The notes below the pieces were generated by a model. It was not told the origin of the DNA. It ran no database searches and saw only the letters and a program-made list of their open reading frames with translations. Positions 15,204 through 23,837 of a stretch of 64,000 bases of DNA are shown here, one piece after another. The stretch is taken from contig NZ_CP015249.1 in the NCBI RefSeq assembly GCF_001632775.1, positions 538,686-602,685 of the forward strand, in the 5' to 3' direction. The first letter of the stretch is position 1. Each line of letters starts with the position of its first letter. The DNA is from Dokdonella koreensis DS-123. GTDB taxonomy: Bacteria; Pseudomonadota; Gammaproteobacteria; Xanthomonadales; Rhodanobacteraceae. A program made the position numbers and the translations under genes.

Positions 15204-17705
15204 TCAGCCGGCCGGTACCTTCTTGGCAGCGGCCTTCTTGGCCGGTGCCTTCTTGGCGGTGGTTTTCTTGGCCGCCTTCTTGGCCGCGGTCTTCTTGGCG
15301 GGCGCCTTCTTCGCCGCTGCCTTCTTCACCGCGGCCTTGGCCGGTGCTTCGGGCTTCGGCTCGACCTTCTTCGGTTCGGCCTTCTTGGCTGCCTTGCCGA
15401 AGCGGCCGCCCCGCTTGGGCCGGTCCGGCGCCGCCGCCAGCAGCTCGCTGCATTCGGCCAGCGTCAGCGAGGCGGGCTCGCGATCCTTGGGGATGCGCGC
15501 GTTCTTGGCGCCGTCGGTGATGTACGGGCCGTAGCGGCCGTTGAGCACCTGGATGCCGTTGCCGAAGTCCCGGATGATGCGGTTGGCCGCCGCCTCGAGC
15601 TTCTCGCGGATCAGCATCTTGGCGTGTTCGAGGTCGATCGTGTACGGATCGTCCTCCTTCTTCAGCGAGGCGTAGAGCGATCCGTGCTTGACGAACGGAC
15701 CGAAGCGGCCGACGCCGACGGTGATGTCCTCGCCGTCCTCGGCAGTGCCGAGCACGCGCGGCAGCTTGAACAGCTCCAGCGCCTCGGCCAGCGTGATCGT
15801 ATGCATGCTCTGGCCGGTCCGCAGCGACGCGAACTTGGGCTTGTCGGCGTCGTCCTTGGTGCCGATCTGCGCGAACGGCCCGTAGCGGCCCAGGCGCACC
15901 TGGACCGGCTTGCCGCTGACCGGATCGGTGCCCAGCTCGCGCGCGCCGGTGGCTTCGGAGCGATCGACGCTCTCGTTCTTGTCGTCGACCTGGGCCTTGA
16001 ACGGCTTCCAGAACTTCTCCAGCAGCGGCACCCAGTCCTCCTCGCCGCGGCTGACCGCGTCGAGCTCGTCCTCGAGGCGCGCGGTGAAGTCGTAGTCGAC
16101 GTACTGGGTGAAATGGCCGGACAGGAACTTGGCGACGGCGCGGCCGACGTCGGTCGGCCGGAAGCGCCGGCTTTCGAGGATCACGTACTCGCGGTTCTGC
16201 AGCACCTGGATGATGCTGGCGTAGGTCGACGGGCGGCCGATGCCGTATTCCTCCAGCGCCTTGACCAGCGAGGCTTCCGAGTAGCGCGGCGGCGGCTCGG
16301 TGAAGTGCTGGTCGGTGGTGATGGCGGCCAGCGGCACCGCTTCGCCGATCGTCATCTTCGGCAGCTTGCGGCCCTCGTCCTCGTCCTCGGCGTTCTTCTG
16401 GTCGCGGCCTTCCTCGTAGACCGCGAGGAAGCCCGGGTCGACCACGGTCGTGCCGCTGGCGCGGAACATCGACTCGCCGCCGGCGTCGAGGTCGACGCTG
16501 ACGGTGTTCAGCGTCGCGTGCTGCATCTGGCTGGCGAGCGCGCGCTTCCAGATCAGCTCGTAGAGCTTGCGCTGCTCGTCGCTGAGGTACTGCGCCACGT
16601 CCTTGGGGCGATGCGAGGCCGAGGTCGGCCGGATCGCCTCGTGCGCTTCCTGCGCGTTCTTGGACTTGTTGCGGTAGACGTGCGGCTGCTCGGGCAGTGC
16701 GCGTGCGCCGTAGTCGCGGCCGATCACCTCGCGCAGCTCGGTGATCGCGTCGGCCGACAGCGACACCGCGTCGGTACGCATGTAGGTGATCAGGCCGACC
16801 ACGCCCTCGTCGCCCAGCGCGACGCCTTCGTACAGCTGCTGCGCCAGGCGCATCGTGCGGCTGGTGGTGAAGCCGAGCTTGCGCGCGGCCTCCTGCTGCA
16901 GCGTCGAGGTCGTGAACGGCGGCGACGGACGGCGCTTGCGTTCCTTGGACTCGACGTTGGCGACCACCAGCCGACCCTGGGCCGAGCGCTCCAGCGCGCT
17001 GCGCGCGGCCTGGGCATCGGTCTCGTTGGTCAGGTCGAACTGCTCGAACTTCTTGCCCCGCAGGGTCAGCAGGCGTGCCTTGAAGGCCTGGTCCGGATGC
17101 GCGCACTCGGCCTCGATCGACCAGTACTCGCGCGCCTTGAAGGCTTCGATCTCCTCCTCGCGCTCGGCGATCATGCGCAGCGCCGGGGACTGCACGCGGC
17201 CGGCCGACAGGCCGCGCTGCACCTTGCGCCACAGCACCGGCGACAGGTTGAAGCCGACGAGGTAGTCCAGGGCGCGCCGCGCCTGCTGCGCGTTGACCAG
17301 GTCCATCGACAGCCGGCGCGGGTTGGCGACGGCCTCCTTGATCGCCCGCGGCGTGATCTCCGAGAACACCACCCGGTGCAGCGTCTTGCCGTCGAGCAGG
17401 TTGCGCTGCTTGAGGATCTCGGCGATGTGCCAGGAGATCGCCTCGCCTTCGCGATCCAAGTCGGTCGCCAGGTAGAGCGAGTCGGCCTTGGCGGCGGCCT
17501 TGGCGATCGCGGCGACGTGCTTTTCGTTCTTGTCGATCAGCTCGTAGTTCATCCGGAACTGCTGGTCGGGATCGACGGCACCCTCCTTCGGCACCAGGTC
17601 GCGCACGTGTCCGTAGGAAGCGAGAACCTCGAAGTCCTTGCCGAGGTATTTGTTGATCGTCTTGGCCTTGGCGGGCGACTCGACGATGAGCAGGTTCTTG
17701 GCCAT
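15204..17705 (-). CDS. topA: DNA topoisomerase I with lysine-rich C-terminal tail
   Basis: Type IA topoisomerase that relaxes negative supercoils. 833 residues. Toprim domain at residues 1-130 (LLIVESPAKAKTINKYLG, ATDLDREGEAISWH). The catalytic tyrosine lies in GIGRPSTYASIIQVL. Domains typical of the family follow to about residue 580. The C-terminal part has no Cys4 zinc ribbons as in E. coli. It has repeated Toprim C-terminal modules instead (VRLGRYGPFAQIG, VGVGRFGPFVKHG, LNGRYGPYITDG), then a ~70-residue Lys/Ala/Pro tail of KKAPAKKTAAKKA-type repeats that should bind DNA electrostatically. Divergent from nothing; dprA lies 208 bp upstream on the same strand. Confidence 0.97.
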   Translation of the reverse strand: MAKNLLIVESPAKAKTINKYLGKDFEVLASYGHVRDLVPKEGAVDPDQQFRMNYELIDKNEKHVAAIAKAAAKADSLYLATDLDREGEAISWHIAEILKQRNLLDGKTLHRVVFSEITPRAIKEAVANPRRLSMDLVNAQQARRALDYLVGFNLSPVLWRKVQRGLSAGRVQSPALRMIAEREEEIEAFKAREYWSIEAECAHPDQAFKARLLTLRGKKFEQFDLTNETDAQAARSALERSAQGRLVVANVESKERKRRPSPPFTTSTLQQEAARKLGFTTSRTMRLAQQLYEGVALGDEGVVGLITYMRTDAVSLSADAITELREVIGRDYGARALPEQPHVYRNKSKNAQEAHEAIRPTSASHRPKDVAQYLSDEQRKLYELIWKRALASQMQHATLNTVSVDLDAGGESMFRASGTTVVDPGFLAVYEEGRDQKNAEDEDEGRKLPKMTIGEAVPLAAITTDQHFTEPPPRYSEASLVKALEEYGIGRPSTYASIIQVLQNREYVILESRRFRPTDVGRAVAKFLSGHFTQYVDYDFTARLEDELDAVSRGEEDWVPLLEKFWKPFKAQVDDKNESVDRSEATGARELGTDPVSGKPVQVRLGRYGPFAQIGTKDDADKPKFASLRTGQSMHTITLAEALELFKLPRVLGTAEDGEDITVGVGRFGPFVKHGSLYASLKKEDDPYTIDLEHAKMLIREKLEAAANRIIRDFGNGIQVLNGRYGPYITDGAKNARIPKDREPASLTLAECSELLAAAPDRPKRGGRFGKAAKKAEPKKVEPKPEAPAKAAVKKAAAKKAPAKKTAAKKAAKKTTAKKAPAKKAAAKKVPAG

Positions 17706-17913
17706 GTAGTGTCCTGTCGCGCCGTCCTGGCGCGGCGTAACCGCGCGGTATCCGGACCGTGCGGAAGCGATTGTCGGGGGAGGGCTGCGGTCCGGCAGGG
17801 ACCGCTCTCTCTATTCAGTGGAAACACGCCGGCTCCGGACTGTCAAGCCCGAGGCTTCGACCGGACGGTTAAAATGTGAGTTTCTTCAATAAGATGCGGC
17901 ATGCTTCGCGGTT

Positions 17914-19056
17914 CTAGGGCGGCATCTGCCGCGAATAGACGCCGCCGGAGCCGGCATCCACCTCGCCTTCCAGTTCCAGCACCAGCAGCATCGAGGACAG
18001 CGCCGGCACCGGCAGGCCGGTGCGCAGGGCCAGTTCGTCGATCGTGACCGGGTCATGGCCGAGGGCGCCGAGCAGGTTGTGATAGTCCGGGTCGCTGCGC
18101 CGGCCGGCCGGGGCCGGCGCAGCCGGCGGCGCCGCCAGCGAGGCAGCGGCCAGGCGCCCGCGCAGGCGGTCGCCCAGCTCGCCGGCCAGTGGCGCCAGCT
18201 CGCCGATCAGCTCCTCGACCGTCTCGGTCAGCTTGGCGCCGTCGCGGATCAGCTGGTGGCAACCGCGCGCGAGCGGATTGTGGATCGACCCGGGAATCGC
18301 GAACACCTCGCGGCCTTGCTCCATCGCGTAGCGGGCAGTGATCAGCGAGCCGGACTTGATGCCGGCCTCCACCACCAGGGTGCCCAGCGACAGGCCGGCG
18401 ATGATGCGGTTGCGGCGCGGGAAGTGCTCCGGCCGGCCGGTGGTGCCCGGCGGGAACTCGGTCACCAGGACGCCCGCGGCGGCGATGCGGCCCGCCAGTT
18501 CGCGGTGCTGGCGCGGATACAGGCGGTCCGGGCCGGTGCCGAGCACCGCGATCGTGCAGCCCCCGGCGTCGAGCGCGGCGGCGTGCGCGGCACCGTCGAT
18601 GCCCTCGGCCAGGCCGCTGGTGACGGTGAAGCCGGCCCCGGCCAGTGCCCGGGCGAAGCTGCGGGCGGTGGCCAGTCCGCCGGCGCTGGCGTTGCGGCTG
18701 CCGACGACGGCCACCTGCGGCATCCACAGCCGTGTCGGCTCGCCGACCACGAACAGCGCGATCGGCGCACCGGGGATGTCGCGCAGCAGCGGCGGGAAGT
18801 CCTCGTCGTCGGCGACGAGCAGGTGATGCTGGGGAGCGGCCAGCCAGGCGCGGTCGGCCGCGATCGCCGCCGCATCGGGGGCGCGTGCCCAGGCGCAGGC
18901 CGCCTCGCCGATGTCCTCGCCGCCGCGCCGGACCGCCTCCAGGGCATCGGCCACGCGGCCGTGCCGGTCCAGCAGCCGTCGCAGGCGCGCCGCACCGAGG
19001 CCCGGTGCGCGCACCAGGGTCAGCCAGGCTTCCGTATCGACGGTGTTCGCGTCCAT
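17914..19056 (-). CDS. dprA: DNA-processing protein A (RecA loader in transformation)
   Basis: Binds incoming single-stranded DNA and loads RecA during natural transformation. 380 residues from the ATG at 19056; an in-frame GTG 30 nt upstream is possible. An N-terminal SAM-like helical region (residues 1-70) precedes the Rossmann-like DprA core: VAVVGSRNASAGGLATARSFA, TVTSGLAEGIDGAAH, AVLGTGPDRLYPRQH, FPRRNRIIAGLS, VVEAGIKSGSLITARYA, FAIPGSIHNPLARGCHQLI. A winged-helix C-terminus (DPVTIDELALRTGLPVPALSSML) follows. It sits between the LysM protein gene and topA, all on one strand, the usual xanthomonad order. Confidence 0.95.
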   Translation of the reverse strand: MDANTVDTEAWLTLVRAPGLGAARLRRLLDRHGRVADALEAVRRGGEDIGEAACAWARAPDAAAIAADRAWLAAPQHHLLVADDEDFPPLLRDIPGAPIALFVVGEPTRLWMPQVAVVGSRNASAGGLATARSFARALAGAGFTVTSGLAEGIDGAAHAAALDAGGCTIAVLGTGPDRLYPRQHRELAGRIAAAGVLVTEFPPGTTGRPEHFPRRNRIIAGLSLGTLVVEAGIKSGSLITARYAMEQGREVFAIPGSIHNPLARGCHQLIRDGAKLTETVEELIGELAPLAGELGDRLRGRLAAASLAAPPAAPAPAGRRSDPDYHNLLGALGHDPVTIDELALRTGLPVPALSSMLLVLELEGEVDAGSGGVYSRQMPP

Positions 19057-19167
19057 GCCGGGCAGTCTACGAAACGCCCGTCGCACGAAGCGCGACGCGC
19101 TGCCCGGTTGCGAAGGTCGTGCAGGGTGCGCCGCCGGGCGGCGAGGCGCCCGGCGGGCCGGAACCGG

Positions 19168-20322
19168 CTAGGGGGTCGAATCCGGATCGTGCAGCCAGTC
19201 GCCCAGCCGGATCGGCTTGACCGTATCCATGACCAGGCCGTAGCTGACCTGGTCGAACGTCCGGAACACCAGCACGTGGCCGACGAACTCCGGCGGCAGC
19301 TGCACCTTGGCGTCCTTCGGATTGAAGAACCTGCGCGTGCTGCGGTCGGGGTAGTCGGTGCGGTCGGTCACCGTCTCGCCGCTGTGGTAGATCGAGTAGA
19401 CCTGGCCGTTCTCGACGCCGTTCTCGGCGCCGCGCGACAGCGCGACGACCTGCTTGGGGCCGACCGCGTTGAGGGCATCGGTGAACGCGACGACGCGCAT
19501 GCCGTCCGGGACCTCGCCCGGCGGATGCGGGACGTACTCGTCGTCGTAGGGGCGGTCCTCGAACGGCAGCACGAAGTCGCCGGGGCGGACCTCGAAATCG
19601 GCCTCGCCGACCAGGACCGAGGCCGGGTCGCCGGCGCGCGTGACTTCGACCGTGGCGTAGTCGAGCACCTCGTAGCCGAGGAAGCGCACGCGGCCCTTCA
19701 GCGAGATCTGGTGCGGGCCGTCACGCCAGAGCAGGGCGCGGCGCCCGTCGCGGGTGTCGCGCTCCTGGCGGTTGAGCACCTGCGGATCGCCCTTCACGTC
19801 CGGCGGCGTGTCGTAGTAGCGGCCGATCGGGCGTACCAGCGCCAGCTTCTGGCCCGGCTGGGCGTCCAGGCCGCGGACGTAGACCAACTGGCCGCTGGTG
19901 CCGCGCAGGCGATCCTCCTCGATGCCGACGACGTGCGGCGCGTTGCGCAGCTGTTCGTCGCTGAGGATGCGGGTATGGGTCAGGAACTGCTTGAGGTCCG
20001 ACAGCGGGATCGGCGGAATCGCCTGGTCCAGCGGCGTGGCGCGCGCACGGATCGAGGACAGCGCCGGGCCGCCCGAGCCGATACCCAGGACCAGCTCGTC
20101 GCCGGGATAGATCAGGTGCGGATTGCGGACCTGCGGATTGACCTGCCAGATTTCCGGCCAGAGCCAGGGCTTCTTCAGGAAACGCGCGGAAATGTCCCAG
20201 AGCGTGTCGCCTTTCTTGACCGTATAGCGAGCCGGGTGCTGGTCGGCCAGCTCCACGGTCGCGGCATAGGCGGCGAATGCGACCAGCAATCCAGCCGCAA
20301 CCGGAAGTAGTTTTTTAAGCAT
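19168..20322 (-). CDS. Secreted LysM-domain peptidoglycan-binding protein
   Basis: 384 residues from the ATG at 20322 (a TTG three codons upstream is an alternative with a better placed AGG). Signal peptide MLKKLLPVAAGLLVAFAAYA. One LysM domain at about residues 30-80: YTVKKGDTLWDISARFLKKP and NPHLIYPGDELVL. The remaining ~300 residues are beta-rich and uncharacterised (for example GQKLALVRPIGRYYDTPPDV, GKPRVRF-type strands). Homologues sit next to dprA across gammaproteobacteria, where some promote outer-membrane or pilus secretin attachment to the wall. That role here is inference from context. Divergent from def. Confidence 0.9.
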   Translation of the reverse strand: MLKKLLPVAAGLLVAFAAYAATVELADQHPARYTVKKGDTLWDISARFLKKPWLWPEIWQVNPQVRNPHLIYPGDELVLGIGSGGPALSSIRARATPLDQAIPPIPLSDLKQFLTHTRILSDEQLRNAPHVVGIEEDRLRGTSGQLVYVRGLDAQPGQKLALVRPIGRYYDTPPDVKGDPQVLNRQERDTRDGRRALLWRDGPHQISLKGRVRFLGYEVLDYATVEVTRAGDPASVLVGEADFEVRPGDFVLPFEDRPYDDEYVPHPPGEVPDGMRVVAFTDALNAVGPKQVVALSRGAENGVENGQVYSIYHSGETVTDRTDYPDRSTRRFFNPKDAKVQLPPEFVGHVLVFRTFDQVSYGLVMDTVKPIRLGDWLHDPDSTP

Positions 20323-20357
20323 GGCGGCCAATTACCTGATTCCCCAATGGCGGCGCG

Positions 20358-20363
20358 AGTGTA
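20358..20363 (-). promoter_or_regulatory. Possible -10 element for the LysM-dprA operon
   Basis: On the minus strand TACACT lies 36 nt before the ATG at 20322, with TTCTCC 17 nt upstream as a poor -35. This is the only promoter-like sequence I see on this strand in the 210-bp divergent gap to def. Confidence 0.35.
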
Positions 20364-20532
20364 GCCCAATTGTTCAGGGTGGAGAATTGACGAGGTTCCC
20401 GAAATCGAAACGGGGTTTGCGATCGCGCGCAAAGCCGGCAAAATGCGGCTATCCGGCCGTTCCCGATCCGTTCGCACCCTTGCGGACCGGCGTTTTCGCC
20501 CGCATATGCCCGAATCGGAGCACCCAACGCGT

Positions 20533-21060
20533 ATGAGCCTGCTGACGATCCTCGAATTTCCCGACCCGCGGTTGCGCACCCGTGCCCAGCCGGTGACGGA
20601 GTTCGGCCCGGCCCTCAAGCGTCTGGTCGCGGACATGTTCGAGACGATGTACGCCGCACCGGGCATCGGGCTGGCCGCGACCCAGGTCGACGTCCACCGG
20701 CAGCTGCTGGTCATCGACATCTCCGACACCAAGGACCAGCCGCTGGTCCTGATCAATCCGCGCATCGTCGCGCGCGAAGGCAGCCAGACCTACCAGGAGG
20801 GCTGCCTGTCGGTGCCCGGCATCTATGCCGACGTCGATCGCGCGGACCGCGTCCGCGTCGAGGCGCAGGACGTCGACGGCGGCGCGCTGGAGATCGAGGC
20901 CGACGGCCTGCTCGCCGTCTGCATCCAGCACGAGATGGATCACCTGGCCGGCAAGCTGTTCGTCGACTACCTCTCGCCGCTCAAGCGCGAGCTGGTGCGC
21001 AAGAAGCTCGAGAAGCAGCGGCGCCACACGGCCGCGCCGGCCGCTGTCGCCAGCGCCTAG
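20533..21060 (+). CDS. def: Peptide deformylase
   Basis: Removes the formyl group from the N-terminal methionine of nascent proteins, using a metal ion held by one Cys and two His. 175 residues, standard length. All three motifs are intact: [16 protein letters not shown] (metal Cys) and QHEMDHLAG (two metal His and catalytic Glu). The ATG at 20533 gives the conserved [15 protein letters not shown] start; further upstream frames are not conserved. First gene of def-fmt-rsmB-DUF4390-ntrY with very tight spacing (8 nt to fmt). Confidence 0.97.
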   Translation: MSLLTILEFPDPRLRTRAQPVTEFGPALKRLVADMFETMYAAPGIGLAATQVDVHRQLLVIDISDTKDQPLVLINPRIVAREGSQTYQEGCLSVPGIYADVDRADRVRVEAQDVDGGALEIEADGLLAVCIQHEMDHLAGKLFVDYLSPLKRELVRKKLEKQRRHTAAPAAVASA

Positions 21061-21068
21061 GCCCGTCC

Positions 21069-22019
21069 ATGGCCGACCGTCTGCGCCTGGTGTTCGCCGG
21101 AACACCGGATTTCGCCGTTCCCTGCCTCCAGGCCTGCCTGCGCAGCGACGGGGATGTCGTCGCCGTCTACACCCAGCCGGACCGCCCGTCCGGCCGCGGC
21201 CGCCAGCTCGCCGCCAGTCCGGTCAAGCGGGCCGCCGCGGCGGCCGGCATTCCCGTGCTGCAGCCCGAGACCCTGCGTGACCCGGAGGCGCAGGCGCGCC
21301 TCGCCGCGCTGCGGCCGGACCTGCTGGTGGTGGTCGCCTACGGCCTGATCCTGCCGCGCAAGGTGCTGGCGCTGCCGCGCCTGGGCTGCTGGAACGTGCA
21401 CGCCTCGCTGCTGCCGCGCTGGCGTGGTGCCGCACCGATCCAACGCGCCCTCCTGGCCGGCGACCGCGAGACCGGCGTGGGCCTGATGCAGATGGAGGCG
21501 GGACTGGATACCGGACCGGTCCTGCTCGAGCGGCGCACGCCGATCGCCGCGGACGACACCGGCGGCAGCCTGCACGACCGGCTGGCGGCGCTCGGGGCCG
21601 AGCTCCTCGCCGCGGGCCTGGCGCGTCTGGGCGCCGGCCCGGCGCTGGTGGCCACCGCGCAGCCCGAGGACGGCGTGACCTATGCCCACAAGCTCGACAA
21701 GGCCGAGGCGCGCCTGGACTGGCAGCGGCCGGCCATCGAACTGGAACGTACCGTGCGCGCCTTCGATCCCTGGCCGGTCGCCGAGGCCGAGATCGGCGGC
21801 GAACGGCTGCGCATCTGGTCGGCGCAGGCGCGGCCCGGCCGGGCGGATGCCGTGCCGGGCCAGGTGCTGGCGGCCGCTGCCGACGGCCTGGACATCGCCT
21901 GCGGCGAGGGCACGCTGCGCATCCTGGACGTCCAGCGCGCCGGCGGCCGCCGCATCACGGTGCGCGACTACCTCAACGCGCGCCCCGAATTGAAATCCGC
22001 TGCGAGCCCGCCGGCGTGA
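21069..22019 (+). CDS. fmt: Methionyl-tRNA formyltransferase
   Basis: Formylates initiator Met-tRNA with 10-formyl-THF, the counterpart of Def. 316 residues (E. coli 315). Catalytic-domain motifs: [48 protein letters not shown] (catalytic Asn and His) and [17 protein letters not shown]. The C-terminal OB-like domain (about 205-316) begins after [14 protein letters not shown]. The stop overlaps the rsmB GTG by 4 nt (GTGA), so translational coupling is expected. Confidence 0.97.
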   Translation: MADRLRLVFAGTPDFAVPCLQACLRSDGDVVAVYTQPDRPSGRGRQLAASPVKRAAAAAGIPVLQPETLRDPEAQARLAALRPDLLVVVAYGLILPRKVLALPRLGCWNVHASLLPRWRGAAPIQRALLAGDRETGVGLMQMEAGLDTGPVLLERRTPIAADDTGGSLHDRLAALGAELLAAGLARLGAGPALVATAQPEDGVTYAHKLDKAEARLDWQRPAIELERTVRAFDPWPVAEAEIGGERLRIWSAQARPGRADAVPGQVLAAAADGLDIACGEGTLRILDVQRAGGRRITVRDYLNARPELKSAASPPA

Positions 22020-23323
22020 GCGCCGGCGCCGCGTTGCGCGCGGAGGCGGCGCGGGCCCTGGCGCGGGTCGCGCTGGACGGTGCCTCATTGCGGGTCGAGC
22101 TGGCCGCGACGGCTGCGCGGGTCGCCGACCCGCGCGATCGCGCGCTGCTGGCCGCGCTGCTGTTCGAGGCGTCCCGCGGCTGGCTGCGCTGGGATGCCGC
22201 CGTCGGCACGATGCTCGAGAAGCCGCTGCCGGCCAGGGCACGCGAGCTGCGCGCGCTGCTGGTGCTCGGGGTGGTCCAACTGGCGGTGCTGGCGCTGCCG
22301 GCCTATGCCGTGGTCGCCGCCTGCGTCGATGCCGCCCGCGTGCTCGGGCAGCCGCGCCATGCCGGGCTGGTCAATGCCCTGCTGCGACGCTTCCTGCGCG
22401 AGCGTGCGGCGATCGAGGCCCGGCTCGATCGCGATCCGGTGACGCGCCATGCGCATCCGCGCTGGCTGATCGACGCGATCGGGCGTGACTGGCCGGACCA
22501 GGCCGAGGCGATCCTCGCCGCCAACAACCGGCAGGCGCCGCTGACGCTGCGCGCCAACCGCCGACGCGTCGAGCCCGCTGCGCTGCTGGCGCGTCTTGCC
22601 GAGGCCGGCATCGCCGCCGAGCGGCAGGCGGACCTCGCCGAGAGCCTGCTGCTGGACCAGAGCCAGGACGTGACGCGGCTGCCCGGCTACGCCGAGGGCC
22701 TGTTCTCGGTGCAGGACGGCGCCGCACAGCGGGTGGCCGATCTGCTCGACCTGCGCGACGGCCTGCGCGTGCTCGATGCCTGCGCCGCACCGGGCGGCAA
22801 GGCCGCACACGTGCTCGAGCGCGCCACCGTCGACCTGCTCGCGCTGGACCGCGATCCGGCGCGCCTGCCGCGGATCGCGGACAACCTGGCGCGGCTCGGG
22901 CTGGCGGCCACCGTGCGCGCCGGCGACGCCACCACGCCCGCGGCGTGGTGGGACGGCCAGGCGTTCGACCGCATCCTGGTCGACGCGCCGTGCTCGGCGA
23001 CCGGCATCGTCCGCCGCCAGCCGGACATCAAGCTGCACCGGCGGGCGGCCGACGTCGCACCGCTGACGGCGATCCAGCTCGGACTGCTCGAGGCGCTGTG
23101 GCCGTTGCTGGCGCCCGGCGGGCGCCTGGTCTACGCAACCTGCTCGATGCTGCGCGCCGAGAACGAAACCGTACTGGCGCAATTCCTGGACCGCCACGAC
23201 AATGCGAAGGCACTGCCGGTCCCGGAACGCTTCGGCGTCGCTGCCGGCGTGGGGCGGCAGAACCTGCCGGGGGCGGACGGCATGGACGGTTTCTTCTATG
23301 CGGCGGTCGAGAAACATCGTTAG
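22016..23323 (+). CDS. rsmB: 16S rRNA (cytosine-967 C5) methyltransferase
   Basis: Methylates C967 of 16S rRNA with S-adenosylmethionine. 435 residues; N-terminal NusB-like domain (residues 1-140) and a C-terminal Rossmann methyltransferase. Motifs: [16 protein letters not shown] (SAM binding), [18 protein letters not shown] (PC motif), [12 protein letters not shown] (TC motif with the nucleophilic Cys) and DGFFYA at the end. GTG start overlapping the fmt stop. The last 26 nt overlap the next gene. Confidence 0.96.
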   Translation: MSAGAALRAEAARALARVALDGASLRVELAATAARVADPRDRALLAALLFEASRGWLRWDAAVGTMLEKPLPARARELRALLVLGVVQLAVLALPAYAVVAACVDAARVLGQPRHAGLVNALLRRFLRERAAIEARLDRDPVTRHAHPRWLIDAIGRDWPDQAEAILAANNRQAPLTLRANRRRVEPAALLARLAEAGIAAERQADLAESLLLDQSQDVTRLPGYAEGLFSVQDGAAQRVADLLDLRDGLRVLDACAAPGGKAAHVLERATVDLLALDRDPARLPRIADNLARLGLAATVRAGDATTPAAWWDGQAFDRILVDAPCSATGIVRRQPDIKLHRRAADVAPLTAIQLGLLEALWPLLAPGGRLVYATCSMLRAENETVLAQFLDRHDNAKALPVPERFGVAAGVGRQNLPGADGMDGFFYAAVEKHR

Positions 23324-23837
23324 CGCGGGACTGCTGGCGCTGCTGCTGGCAGGCTGCACGCTGCTCGACGAGCAGACGCCCGGGGAGCTGGCCGTGCGCG
23401 GTGCGCGCGTGCAGGCCACCGTGGACGGCGCGATGCTGGAACTGGCGCTCGACTGCCGGCTCAGCGGCCCGATGAGCGACGCCCTCGACCGCGGCATTCC
23501 GCTGACGCTCAAGGTGGAGCTGAAGTCGCCGCAGGCGGCCTTGCTCCGGCGCGTGGAACTGCGCTACTTCCCGCTGTCGCGCCGCTACCTGGTGCGCGAC
23601 CCGGACAGCGGCCGCGTACTGCGCAGCTATGCCGCATCGGCCGCCCTGCTCGACGGCCTGCGCGCGCTGCACCTGCCGCTGGGGCGGGACGGCTCGCGCC
23701 TGACCGGCCCGGAACTGCGCGTGCGCATCGGCCTGGAGCGCTCGGCCCTGCCCGGGCCGCTGCGGCTGCCGGCGCTGTTCGAGCCGGCCTGGCACCTGCG
23801 TTCACCGGAGTACGCATGGACTACCGACGCGGGCTGA
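23298..23837 (+). CDS. DUF4390 domain lipoprotein-like protein
   Basis: 179 residues from the ATG at 23298, which lies inside the end of rsmB. The N-terminus [20 protein letters not shown] has a lipobox-like LLAGC, so it may be lipidated, although the family is usually just exported. The DUF4390 body contains LDCRLSGPMSDALDRGIPLTLKVEL, RRVELRYFPLSRRYLVRD and a Trp-rich C-terminus (FEPAWHLRSPEYAWTTDAG). It overlaps the downstream kinase gene by 22 nt. In related genomes this gene sits directly before ntrY, suggesting a role in the same signalling pathway, perhaps as a periplasmic sensor component (inference). Confidence 0.88.
   Translation: MRRSRNIVSAGLLALLLAGCTLLDEQTPGELAVRGARVQATVDGAMLELALDCRLSGPMSDALDRGIPLTLKVELKSPQAALLRRVELRYFPLSRRYLVRDPDSGRVLRSYAASAALLDGLRALHLPLGRDGSRLTGPELRVRIGLERSALPGPLRLPALFEPAWHLRSPEYAWTTDAG

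Noticed and set aside
15192-17879. 895-codon plus-strand open frame opposite topA
   Set aside because: Exact antisense shadow of topA, with Leu/Ala/Arg/Asp-biased composition and no recognisable domain; topA has all catalytic motifs.
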